In this document: positions 56,460 to 64,000 of the stretch, one piece after another
Layout: the number at the start of each line of letters is the position of its first letter
How positions within the stretch are numbered: the first letter of the stretch is position 1
DNA from: Zoogloeaceae bacterium
GTDB taxonomy: Bacteria > Pseudomonadota > Gammaproteobacteria > Burkholderiales > Rhodocyclaceae
Assembly (NCBI GenBank): GCA_031256795.1
Contig: JAIRPW010000043.1
Span: forward strand, 43,533-107,532
Reading direction: 5' to 3'
Length of the DNA stretch: 64,000 nucleotides
Made by a program: the position numbers and the translations under genes
The notes under the pieces: model-generated
Seen by the model: only the letters and a program-made list of their open reading frames with translations
Databases searched by the model: none
Told to the model about the DNA's origin: nothing

Positions 56460-58453
56460 TCCTCATTCTCCAGAGGCTCATCCAAACGTTCGTTCTTACC
56501 GCGCAGGTTTGCCGGTAGGCATTCCAGATACGGCATCAATTGTTCTTGCAGCGTGAAACGGTCTTTGCCTTGTGTTTGCGCGTGACTTCTTATGCGTTCG
56601 ACAGCAAACTGCCGTGCCTCGGTTTCTGGATGCTCGATATGATTTTTTGCGCCATAGCCGCGCCATCCGGGCGGCAACTCCATTTTTGTGACGTCCAAAG
56701 ACTCATAACTGAGCGTTGGTAGCGTTGCCTCTTCTTCTGGCCAGAAAGCCAACGTACGCTTTAACCATTCCCGGTCATTGCGCTGCGGGAAGTCCTCACG
56801 GAAATGCGCACCTCGGCTTTCTGTGCGCTGATACGCACCATGCGCGATGGTAAGCGCGAGTTTTAACATACGCCGAACACGATAGGCGGCAACGAGTTCT
56901 GAATTGCTGCCCCAGCTTTTGCCAGAAATGCCAATGTCACGGCTTCTCTGCAATAAACGTTGCAAATGATGCATTCCGTCCTGCAAACCGTCCGCATGGC
57001 GAAAAATCCCCATGCAGCGAGTCATGATCTCCTGCATCTCGGCGCACAAACGAAAAGCGTTCTCCTGCCCATGGGAGGCCAGTAAGGCGCGCAGAGAATC
57101 TTCCTCGCGCCGCACGCACGTTTTAGCCAACGTAAGCGGAGCGTCAATGGAATTATTTGGATCGTCGCAAAAGTCGGCGATAAATTCGCCGACAATCATT
57201 CCTGCTACAACCGTTTCCGCGACAGAATTGCCTCCCAGGCGATTAAAGCCATGCAAATCCCAGCAAGCAGCCTCGCCTGCCGCAAACAAGCCTTCAAGCC
57301 AGGGAGACTCTCCGGTGTACTTGGTGCGCACGCCGCCCATTGTGTAGTGTTGCGCCGGACGTACGGGAATCCACTTTTCAGCCGGATCAATTCCCAGAAA
57401 ACTCTCGCAGATTTCCTTGACTTCGCGCAAATTGTGCTCAATGTGCCGCCTTCCCAGCTGCGTAATATCCAGCCAAAGATGCTCGCCAAATCTCGACGCG
57501 ACGCCGTTGCCTTTGCGGATATGCTCTTCCATGCGGCGCGAGACTACGTCACGCGAGGCCAGCTCTTTTTTCTCCGGTTCGTAGTCCGGCATAAAGCGAC
57601 GTCCTTCCGCGTCGCGCAGCACGCCGCCGTCGCCCCGGCATCCTTCCGTGACGAGAATGCCCGCCGGGAAAATTCCGGTCGGATGGAATTGCACCGCTTC
57701 CATATTTCCCAAAGGCGCGACGCCGGTCTCCAGCGCAAGCGCGTGTCCCATGCCCTCGCAAATGACCGCGTTGGTCGTTACGCGGTATAGCCGCCCTGCT
57801 CCGCCTGTAGCGATTACTGTGGCTTTTGCAAGGCAGGAGAAAATTTCCCCTGTGACCAAATCACGCGCGACCGCGCCATAACAGCGTCCGCCCTCGTGAA
57901 TCAGTGAGAGCGCTTCAACCCGCTCGCGCACGGCAATTCCGCGCCGAATCGCCTGATCGCTTACGGTAAATAGCATGGCGTGTCCTGTGCCATCTGAAGC
58001 GTAGCAGGTTCGCCATTTTTTCGTACCGCCAAAATCGCGCTGCGCGATCAGTCCATGCGCGTCCTGCCGCTCTGTCAGCGTCGTTTTTTGACCGTTGATG
58101 ATCACTTCGCGATCACCTGCCGTAATCCGGCTCCAGGGCATTCCCCAGGCCGCAAGCTCGCGCACGGCTTTGGGGGCGGTATTGACGAACATCCGCGCGA
58201 CAATTTGATCCGCGCCCCAGTCGCTACCGCGTACCGTGTCTTCAAAATGGATATCCTCGCAGTCGCCCTGCCCTCTGATTACATTGGCAAGCGAGGCCTG
58301 CATTCCGCCCTGTGCCGCCGAGGAGTGCGAGCGTTTGGGCGGAACCAGCGACAATACCAGCGCCTCATGCCCGCGATTTCGGACGCCAATGGCGGCGCGC
58401 AATCCCGCAAGACCGCCGCCGATTACCAGAACATCCGTAATGACTGTCTTCAT
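56456..58453 (-). CDS. frdA: Fumarate reductase flavoprotein subunit
   Basis: The 665-residue catalytic subunit, which reduces fumarate to succinate (or the reverse). [20 protein letters not shown] is the FAD fold and His43 in [11 protein letters not shown] is the covalent FAD ligand, the same number as in the Wolinella enzyme as I recall it. [12 protein letters not shown] and [15 protein letters not shown] form the active site. The C-terminus shows WLKRTLAFW and the YxPPxWRGYG region. It overlaps frdC by four bases at its start and frdB at its end. The partner cytochrome b decides the type: quinol:fumarate reductase of type B. Confidence 0.93.
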   Translation of the reverse strand: MKTVITDVLVIGGGLAGLRAAIGVRNRGHEALVLSLVPPKRSHSSAAQGGMQASLANVIRGQGDCEDIHFEDTVRGSDWGADQIVARMFVNTAPKAVRELAAWGMPWSRITAGDREVIINGQKTTLTERQDAHGLIAQRDFGGTKKWRTCYASDGTGHAMLFTVSDQAIRRGIAVRERVEALSLIHEGGRCYGAVARDLVTGEIFSCLAKATVIATGGAGRLYRVTTNAVICEGMGHALALETGVAPLGNMEAVQFHPTGIFPAGILVTEGCRGDGGVLRDAEGRRFMPDYEPEKKELASRDVVSRRMEEHIRKGNGVASRFGEHLWLDITQLGRRHIEHNLREVKEICESFLGIDPAEKWIPVRPAQHYTMGGVRTKYTGESPWLEGLFAAGEAACWDLHGFNRLGGNSVAETVVAGMIVGEFIADFCDDPNNSIDAPLTLAKTCVRREEDSLRALLASHGQENAFRLCAEMQEIMTRCMGIFRHADGLQDGMHHLQRLLQRSRDIGISGKSWGSNSELVAAYRVRRMLKLALTIAHGAYQRTESRGAHFREDFPQRNDREWLKRTLAFWPEEEATLPTLSYESLDVTKMELPPGWRGYGAKNHIEHPETEARQFAVERIRSHAQTQGKDRFTLQEQLMPYLECLPANLRGKNERLDEPLENEE

Positions 58454-59271
58454 GCTTCTTTCCCTTCAGCGGCGGGCGGCAGTGCGGGAGGATCGGAAAA
58501 CTCGCCGCTCGGAGCGAAAGGCAAAAGCCACTGCGGCAGCGTGTCCGGATGGTAGCGTTCCCCGTAATTCAAACGATGTTCATAACCGATTTTCATATAG
58601 GCTGCCAGTGTCAATATACCCAGCGTCAGGAAAAACGCTGTTAGCGCCCACTTCAGTTTTTTCAGCAGACCGCGCGAAAGACGCGGCCATCCCCATTTCA
58701 CGCACAAGCGGTAGAGTCCGATCCCGCCATGCAGTTCTACTGCCAGCAGCATCAAGAGATAAAACGGCCAGAGGCCATCGCTCCAAATCCGATCAGACGA
58801 TGCGTAAGGCCCGATATTCTGCGGCCAGACCAGCATTTGATAGAGATGCGCGGACGCGAGAAAAAACAGGGAAAACCCGGTATAAATCTGCCACATCCAC
58901 AGAGTGGAATCCTCATGCCGCATGGCGCGGGTATGCGCGCGCATGACGCGATACTGCCGATATGAGAGAGGAAATTTGCGCGCCGCCAGTAACGCGTGCG
59001 CCACAAACACCAAGAAAACGCAGGCGGCAACGCCAGAAACCAAACGCGGATAAGACGCGCCAAGAAAAAAATAGCCCTCGAACAGACGGGTAATTGACCA
59101 CATGGCGGTTTTACCCAGAAGAATAGAGGCAACAAAAAACATATGCCCCCACATGAAAAGCGCGAGGAAAAGCCCGGTTGCGCTTTGCAAAACATCCAGC
59201 CAGGCTGGGTAACGGCTAGGGACGCCGCGCGCCGCAAGATCAGTTTCAGCCAGAAAAACTGATTCAGACAT
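58450..59271 (-). CDS. frdC: Fumarate reductase cytochrome b subunit, Wolinella type
   Basis: A 273-residue dihaem membrane anchor with five helices. The four haem-ligand histidines are at 43 (MWGHMFF), 92 (VAHALL), 142 (SAHLYQ) and 181 (ELHGG); Glu65 (LFEGY) and Glu179 (AVELHG) match the essential Glu66 and the ring-C propionate-coupled Glu180 of Wolinella FrdC, each offset by one. [20 protein letters not shown] is nearly the Wolinella sequence. These Glu residues allow transmembrane proton transfer that balances electron flow. The first gene of frdCAB, with ATG 59271; the promoter side holds a palindrome shared with acnB. Confidence 0.92.
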   Translation of the reverse strand: MSESVFLAETDLAARGVPSRYPAWLDVLQSATGLFLALFMWGHMFFVASILLGKTAMWSITRLFEGYFFLGASYPRLVSGVAACVFLVFVAHALLAARKFPLSYRQYRVMRAHTRAMRHEDSTLWMWQIYTGFSLFFLASAHLYQMLVWPQNIGPYASSDRIWSDGLWPFYLLMLLAVELHGGIGLYRLCVKWGWPRLSRGLLKKLKWALTAFFLTLGILTLAAYMKIGYEHRLNYGERYHPDTLPQWLLPFAPSGEFSDPPALPPAAEGKEA

Positions 59272-59311
59272 AAGCGCTCCAGGAAAAAAAGCGTGATTTA
59301 ACCCTATATTA

Positions 59312-59326
59312 TGTTGCGTTGCAACA
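59312..59326. promoter_or_regulatory. Palindrome between frdC and acnB, candidate operator
   Basis: TGTTGC-GTT-GCAACA is a perfect 6+3+6 palindrome, 41 bases upstream of frdC and 172 upstream of acnB. On the minus strand it lies directly before CATAATATAGGG, which has -10-like hexamers for frdCAB. It is not an FNR site. The regulator is unknown. Confidence 0.5.
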
Positions 59327-59497
59327 ATCTTTGCGTTTTCCCTGTTTTTCTAAGGGTATCTCGGAGACAATAAAAGATATAAGATACAAGACATACGCTT
59401 TCTCGCGTTTATGGGAAATCGCGCGGTCAACGCGGGGAATCCGAAACAATACGCGGGAAAATTTTATTATTTGTTATGTACCACGAAAGGTTTTTCC

Positions 59498-62083
59498 GTG
59501 CTGACTGCTTACCGTCTTCACGCCGCTGAACGCGCGGCGCTTGGCATTCCCGCGCTGCCCCTCTCCCGGCAGCAAACTCTGGAACTTACCCGCCTTTTCA
59601 GTAAGCCGCCAGCGGGCGAAGAGGCTTTTTTGCTGGATTTACTCACACACCGCGTGCCTGCGGGAGTAGACGAGGCAGCGGAAGTCAAGGCGTCTTTTCT
59701 CGCTAAAATCGCTAAAGGAGAAGAGAAAAGCGCCCTCCTCACGCCCCAAAAAGCGACGGAATTATTGGGCGCAATGCTGGGCGGCTTCAACGTGAAACCG
59801 CTCATTGAGCTTCTTGCTTCCCCGGAGTGCGGCCTGGTCGCCGCGGAGGGGCTGAAGAAAACCCTGCTGGTTTTTGATTCTTTCCATGAGGTCGCAAGAC
59901 TTTCCGGAGAGGGTAATCGCAACGCGAAAGCGGTTTTGCAGTCTTGGGCGGAAGGAGAATGGTTTACCGCGCGCCCGGAAGTTTCCGCCTTGCGAACGCT
60001 GGTGGTATTCAAGGTAGCGGGCGAAACCAATACCGACGACCTCTCTCCCGCGCCGGACGCCTGGTCGCGCCCGGATATTCCGCTGCACGCGCTGGCAATG
60101 CTGAAAAACCCGCGACCGGGCGTTACGCCTGACGATCCTGGCGCGCGCGGTCCGGTAAAACAACTGGAAGCCCTGGCTGCCCAGGGGCGTCAAATCGTCT
60201 ATGTCGGCGACGTAGTCGGCACGGGATCGTCGCGCAAGTCGGCGGTAAATTCGGTGCTTTGGTTTATTGGCGAGGATATTCCTTTCGTGCCGAACAAGCG
60301 TTTTGGCGGCATTTGCTTGGGAGGAAAAATCGCGCCTATTTTTTTCAACACGCTGGAGGACGCGGGCGCGCTGCCCATTGAACTGGATGTTTCGCAAATG
60401 GAGACGGGCGATGAGATTGAACTGGCCATTGCGCGCGAAAAAGCCAGGGTCAGCGTCAAAAAAAATGGCGTACTCATTGCCGAAGCCGCTTTAAAAACGC
60501 CGGTGATTCTGGATGAAGTCCGCGCGGGCGGGCGCATCCCGCTCATGATTGGACGCGGCCTGACCGCGCGGGCGCGCGAGGCGCTGAAATTGCCGCCTTC
60601 TGCGCTTTTTCGCCATCCGCGCCAGCCGGAAGAGGACGCCGGAGTCTACACACTGGCGCAGAAAATGGTTGGGCGCGCCTGCGGCCTTCCAGAAGGGCGC
60701 GGAGTTTTGCCGGGCGCGTATTGCGAACCGAAAATGGCCACGGTTGGCTCGCAAGACACGACGGGCCCCATGACGCGCGACGAGCTAAAAGACTTGGCTT
60801 GCCTGAGTTTTTCCGCCGACCTGGTCATGCAGTCTTTTTGCCATACTGCCGCCTATCCGAAGCCCGTGGACATCAAGACGCACCGCGAGTTGCCCGATTT
60901 CATCAGCGCGCGCGGCGGCGTCAGTTTGCGACCGGGAGACGGCGTAATTCATTCCTGGCTCAACCGCCTCCTCTTGCCGGACACTGTCGGAACTGGCGGC
61001 GACAGTCATACCCGTTTCCCGATTGGCATTTCTTTTCCGGCGGGGTCTGGTCTTGTCGCCTTTGCGGCGGCGGCGGGCGTCATGCCGCTGGACATGCCTG
61101 AATCCGTGCTGGTGCGTTTTTCCGGGAAAATGCGCCCCGGCGTCACGCTGCGCGATCTGGTCAATGCCATCCCTTATTACGCTATAAAACAGGGTTTGCT
61201 GACGGTAGAAAAGCAGGGCAAAAAAAATATCTTTTCCGGGAGAATTCTGGAAATTGAGGGGCTTCCGGACTTGAAGGTTGAGCAGGCTTTTGAGATTACG
61301 GACGCTTCCGCTGAGCGTTCCGCCGCTGCCTGCGCGGTCGCGCTCCACCGTGCGCCCGTCGTGGAATATCTGCATTCCAATATTGCGCTGATGAAGTGGA
61401 TGATTGTCCAGGGATACCAGGACGCGCGCGCCCTGGAACGGCGGATCGCGGCGATGGAAAAATGGATTGCGGAGGGCGAGCTTTTGCGGGCGGACGCGGG
61501 CGCGCGTTACGCCGCTGTAATTGAAATTGACATGGACGAGATTACGGAGCCGATTGTCGCCTGCCCCAATGATCCAGATGACGTCCGTTTGCTTTCCGAA
61601 GTCGCGGGCGATGGAATTGACGAGGTGTTTATTGGTTCCTGCATGACCAATATTGGGCATTTTCGCGCTGCGGGGAAATTGCTGGAGGGCGCGTCTGACC
61701 TTCCGGCGCGTTTGTGGATTGCGCCGCCGACCCGGATGGACGCCATGACGCTCATGGAGGAAGGGTATTACAGTGTTTTGGGCAAGGCGGGCGCGCGCAT
61801 GGAAATGCCGGGCTGTTCGTTGTGTATGGGAAATCAAGCGCAAATTCGCAAGGGGGCAACGGCGATGTCGACCTCCACGCGCAATTTTCCCAACCGCTTG
61901 GGGCTGGATACCCGGGTGTACTTGGGGTCAGCGGAGCTTGCCGCCATTTGCGCGGTACTGGGCAGAATTCCGACGGCGGAGGAATATTTGGACAAAATGG
62001 GCAAGATTGCGCCTTTGGCGGACGACCTTTACCGTTACATGAACTTTGACAGAATTCTGGCTTTCGCAAACGCCGCGGCTTGA
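59498..62083 (+). CDS. acnB: Aconitate hydratase B
   Basis: Interconverts citrate and isocitrate; also acts as an iron- and stress-sensitive RNA-binding protein. The 861-residue protein has the AcnB domain order (HEAT-like N-terminus, then domain 4-2-3): [20 protein letters not shown] at the start, [20 protein letters not shown], and the cluster cysteines in [11 protein letters not shown] and [14 protein letters not shown] 59498 is chosen because AAAGG sits at 59486-59490 and the result aligns with E. coli AcnB; an open frame from 59411 is not used. A strong terminator follows. Confidence 0.95.
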   Translation: MLTAYRLHAAERAALGIPALPLSRQQTLELTRLFSKPPAGEEAFLLDLLTHRVPAGVDEAAEVKASFLAKIAKGEEKSALLTPQKATELLGAMLGGFNVKPLIELLASPECGLVAAEGLKKTLLVFDSFHEVARLSGEGNRNAKAVLQSWAEGEWFTARPEVSALRTLVVFKVAGETNTDDLSPAPDAWSRPDIPLHALAMLKNPRPGVTPDDPGARGPVKQLEALAAQGRQIVYVGDVVGTGSSRKSAVNSVLWFIGEDIPFVPNKRFGGICLGGKIAPIFFNTLEDAGALPIELDVSQMETGDEIELAIAREKARVSVKKNGVLIAEAALKTPVILDEVRAGGRIPLMIGRGLTARAREALKLPPSALFRHPRQPEEDAGVYTLAQKMVGRACGLPEGRGVLPGAYCEPKMATVGSQDTTGPMTRDELKDLACLSFSADLVMQSFCHTAAYPKPVDIKTHRELPDFISARGGVSLRPGDGVIHSWLNRLLLPDTVGTGGDSHTRFPIGISFPAGSGLVAFAAAAGVMPLDMPESVLVRFSGKMRPGVTLRDLVNAIPYYAIKQGLLTVEKQGKKNIFSGRILEIEGLPDLKVEQAFEITDASAERSAAACAVALHRAPVVEYLHSNIALMKWMIVQGYQDARALERRIAAMEKWIAEGELLRADAGARYAAVIEIDMDEITEPIVACPNDPDDVRLLSEVAGDGIDEVFIGSCMTNIGHFRAAGKLLEGASDLPARLWIAPPTRMDAMTLMEEGYYSVLGKAGARMEMPGCSLCMGNQAQIRKGATAMSTSTRNFPNRLGLDTRVYLGSAELAAICAVLGRIPTAEEYLDKMGKIAPLADDLYRYMNFDRILAFANAAA

Positions 62084-62127
62084 TTTGTCGTGCGGTGAAT
62101 TCTTCAAACTGTCTGGTTTTTCTGGCG

Positions 62128-62162
62128 CGGCGGCGGATGTTCATCCCCGCCGCCGGTTTTTT
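62128..62162 (+). terminator. Terminator of acnB
   Basis: CGGCGGCGG and CCGCCGCCG form a 9-bp GC stem; the loop can pair further as GGATG/CATCC. TTTTTT follows. It begins 45 bases after the acnB stop codon. Confidence 0.85.
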
Positions 62163-62306
62163 ATAGGGAGAGGTTTTGCGGCGCGGAAATATCCCGCCCT
62201 TTTCCTGCCTGTTTTTGTGGGATGAACAACGCTATAGAATGCCGGATTCTTTTCTGCCCTCGTTTCTGAAATCCGGGGCGGAATGCGCGCTGGCAAGGGG
62301 ATGGGT

Positions 62307-63839
62307 ATGTTTCTCAAGATTCTCATGATGGCGGCGTTTCTTGCCGTTACGGTTTATATTGGTTTTCGCGTCCGCAGACACGCGCGGGACGTTGATGGGT
62401 TTGTGCTTGGCGGACGCCGCGTAGGGCCGTGGCTGTCCGCGTTCGCTTATGGCACGACGTATTTTTCGGCGGTGGTGTTCATTGGCTATGCCGGACAGTT
62501 TGGCTGGAAATACGGCATGGCGGCGCTGTGGATTGGTTTGGGGAACGCTTTTATTGGCAGTCTGCTTGCCTGGTATGTGCTTGGCGCGCGCGCGCGCGCC
62601 ATGACGCATTATTTGCGCGCGCGGACGATGCCGGAATTTTTCGGCGCGCGTTTTGGCAGTCCGGGTTTGCGCGTCGCGGCGGCGGCGATCATTTTTGTGT
62701 TTCTCATTCCTTATACCGCCAGTGTGTATAACGGCCTGTCGCGCCTGTTTGATATGGCTTTTGGCGTGCCTTATGAATGGTGCGTGATCGGCATGGCGCT
62801 GCTTACCTGCGTGTATGTGGCGCTTGGCGGCTATATGGCGACGGCGGTCAATGATTTCGTGCAGGGGTTGATCATGCTGTTCGGCATTGTCGCGGTCATT
62901 GCTGCGGCGCTTGCCGGACATGGCGGCTATACGAGCGCGGTTGCCGCGCTTTCGCGCGTGCCGAATGACGCGCTGGGCGCTGCGGGGGAGATACAGGGGG
63001 TATTTGTGTCGCTTTTTGGCCCGGACCCATTTGATCTTGCCTGTGTGCTGGTTTTAACCTCGCTTGGCGTTTGGGGTTTGCCGCAGATGGCGCAGAAGTT
63101 TTACGCGATTCAAAGCAGCGACGCGATTAAGCGCGGGGCAGTCATTTCGACTTTTTTTGCGCTGGTGGTTTCCGGGGGCAGTTATTTTCTTGGCGGATTT
63201 GGGCGTTTGGCGTCTGGAGTTTCTTATACGGAGACGGGCGCGCCGGTGTATGACTCGGTGATTCCGGCCATGCTGGCGGGAATGCCGGATATGCTGGTGG
63301 GGCTTACGGTCGTTTTGGTTCTTTCCGCCTCCATGTCGACCTTGAGTTCGCTGGTGCTGACTTCCAGTTCGACGCTGACGATTGATTTTTTCAAAGACAC
63401 GCTGATCAAAGACATGAATTCCAGGATGCAGCTTTTGTCCATTCGGGCTTTGATTGTGGTTTTTGCGGCGATTTCCGCAGGGATTGCTCTGGCGCAATAT
63501 AACTCGCCGGTCACGTTCATTGCGCAGCTGATGGCGATTAGCTGGGGCGCGCTGGCGGGATCGTTTCTCGCGCCTTTTTTGTACGGGCTGTACTGGCGGG
63601 GGGTGACTGCGGCGAGCGTGTGGGCCTGCTTTGCTTTCGCGCTGGTTTTGATGGGCTCCAATATGGCGCTGGGGTATATTGCTTCGCCGATTCACGCTGG
63701 CGCGCTGGCAATGCTGGCGGGGCTTGTACTTGTCCCGCTGCTGAGCCGTTTTACTCCCAGGCCGAACGCGAAAAAAATGGAGGTTTTGTTTCATCAGGCG
63801 TATCTCAATCTGCACGACAATAAAATTGACGCGGATTGA
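62307..63839 (+). CDS. Sodium:solute symporter (SSS family)
   Basis: A 510-residue inner-membrane transporter with about 13 transmembrane helices. VDGFVLGGRRVGPWLSAFAY and GTTYFSAVVFIGYAGQFGWK form the first repeat; VFLIPYTASVYNGLSRLFDM, ASMSTLSSLVLTSSSTLTID and MAISWGALAGSFLAPFLYGL follow. These are SSS-family motifs (sodium-coupled uptake of acetate, proline, sugars or others). The substrate cannot be named. ATG 62307 is chosen because AAGGGG lies at 62295-62300; ATG 62283 and 62301 are alternatives. It is a single gene, preceded by the acnB terminator. Confidence 0.85.
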   Translation: MFLKILMMAAFLAVTVYIGFRVRRHARDVDGFVLGGRRVGPWLSAFAYGTTYFSAVVFIGYAGQFGWKYGMAALWIGLGNAFIGSLLAWYVLGARARAMTHYLRARTMPEFFGARFGSPGLRVAAAAIIFVFLIPYTASVYNGLSRLFDMAFGVPYEWCVIGMALLTCVYVALGGYMATAVNDFVQGLIMLFGIVAVIAAALAGHGGYTSAVAALSRVPNDALGAAGEIQGVFVSLFGPDPFDLACVLVLTSLGVWGLPQMAQKFYAIQSSDAIKRGAVISTFFALVVSGGSYFLGGFGRLASGVSYTETGAPVYDSVIPAMLAGMPDMLVGLTVVLVLSASMSTLSSLVLTSSSTLTIDFFKDTLIKDMNSRMQLLSIRALIVVFAAISAGIALAQYNSPVTFIAQLMAISWGALAGSFLAPFLYGLYWRGVTAASVWACFAFALVLMGSNMALGYIASPIHAGALAMLAGLVLVPLLSRFTPRPNAKKMEVLFHQAYLNLHDNKIDAD

Positions 63840-63889
63840 AACGGCGTTGCATCAAACATAAACGCGCTAGTCTCTGCTAAAATCCGCGA

Positions 63890-64000
63890 ATGGAAAAACG
63901 CGACTACGCCTCTTTATCTCACGACGAGCTTGTCCGCCTTTTGGAAGCGCGGGACAGGCAAACCAAATTTGGCTTGGTGTGGGAACGTCCCGCGGCCGGC
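63890..64000 (+). CDS. Probable type III DNA methyltransferase (3' end outside window)
   Basis: Only 37 codons are visible: MEKRDYASLSHDELVRLLEA, RDRQTKFGLVWERPAAG. The pattern LxRLLExRDxxxKxGLVWER is the N-terminus of a group of type III restriction-modification methyltransferases (Mod), as recalled from the family. No Shine-Dalgarno sequence precedes ATG 63890. TAAAAT at 63877-63882 is seven bases before the ATG, so the message may be leaderless or nearly so. The identity cannot be settled from 37 residues. Confidence 0.5.
   Translation, partial: MEKRDYASLSHDELVRLLEARDRQTKFGLVWERPAAG

Noticed and set aside
1..64000. Search by eye for CRISPR arrays, insertion sequences, integrase genes and rRNA
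   Set aside because: No regularly spaced repeats, no transposase-like or integrase-like frames, and no rRNA segments were recognised.

Overview
The window reads as a contiguous chromosomal segment of a proteobacterium, most likely a betaproteobacterium with an anaerobic or facultatively anaerobic life. The markers are the rpsF-priB-rpsR-rplI ribosomal operon (priB is a beta/gamma trait), an S-adenosylhomocysteine riboswitch in front of ahcY, the folC-SPOR-cvpA-purF cluster, a DUF3106 protein, a Nudix/ThiE-like fusion next to a DUF815 ATPase, and AcnB-type aconitase. A hydrogenase maturation gene (hypD), a HupE-like metal permease and a Wolinella-type quinol:fumarate reductase point to H2- and fumarate-linked anaerobic metabolism. 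The placement is inferred from gene content and order only. No rRNA is present; tRNA-Gly(CCC) and tRNA-Pro(CGG) are.

Layout. 1-4 kb: 3' part of hypD, traces of a decayed restriction-modification locus, truB and an Atm1-like ABC exporter. 4-6.4 kb: a small accessory patch with an ankyrin protein, a DUF1848 protein and a Sel1-repeat relic. 6.4-20.6 kb: relA, a PdhR-like GntR regulator coupled to ppsA, ahcY under a riboswitch, purF-cvpA-SPOR-folC, a FUSC-like membrane protein and paaK. 20.8-23.7 kb: a histidine kinase, a single-domain response regulator and a diguanylate cyclase response regulator in one operon. 23.7-29.8 kb: copA, tRNA-Gly, and mnmG-rsmG-trmB. 29.9-39.7 kb: glmS, pgk, tldD-tamB, a degenerate REC-GGDEF protein and a Sel1 protein. 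40-44.7 kb: rmlA-rmlC, apaH, and the divergent pair leuA/lrp. 44.7-50.1 kb: DUF3106, ompR/envZ-like genes, the ribosomal operon and hupE. 50.1-50.6 kb: two decayed copies of a DUF1640-like gene tail. 50.6-64 kb: rpsT, mltA, DUF815, Nudix/ThiE, polyprenyl synthase, tRNA-Pro, frdCAB, acnB, a sodium/solute symporter and the first codons of a probable type III DNA methyltransferase.

How the genes connect. Central carbon flow at the PEP/pyruvate node (ppsA under a pyruvate-type regulator, pgk), the reductive branch to succinate (frdCAB) and aconitase are here together, with hydrogenase maturation and possible Ni import as the electron-donor side. Two-component and c-di-GMP genes appear in two places, one apparently active and one degenerate.

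Most of the window is ordinary core genome. I did not find a clearly novel multigene system. The best leads are the regulatory architectures (GntR/FNR-like region before ppsA, promoter-riboswitch before ahcY, operator between frdC and acnB, leaderless relA), the Wolinella-like fumarate reductase, the degenerate REC-GGDEF protein, and several gene relics in the intergenic gaps.
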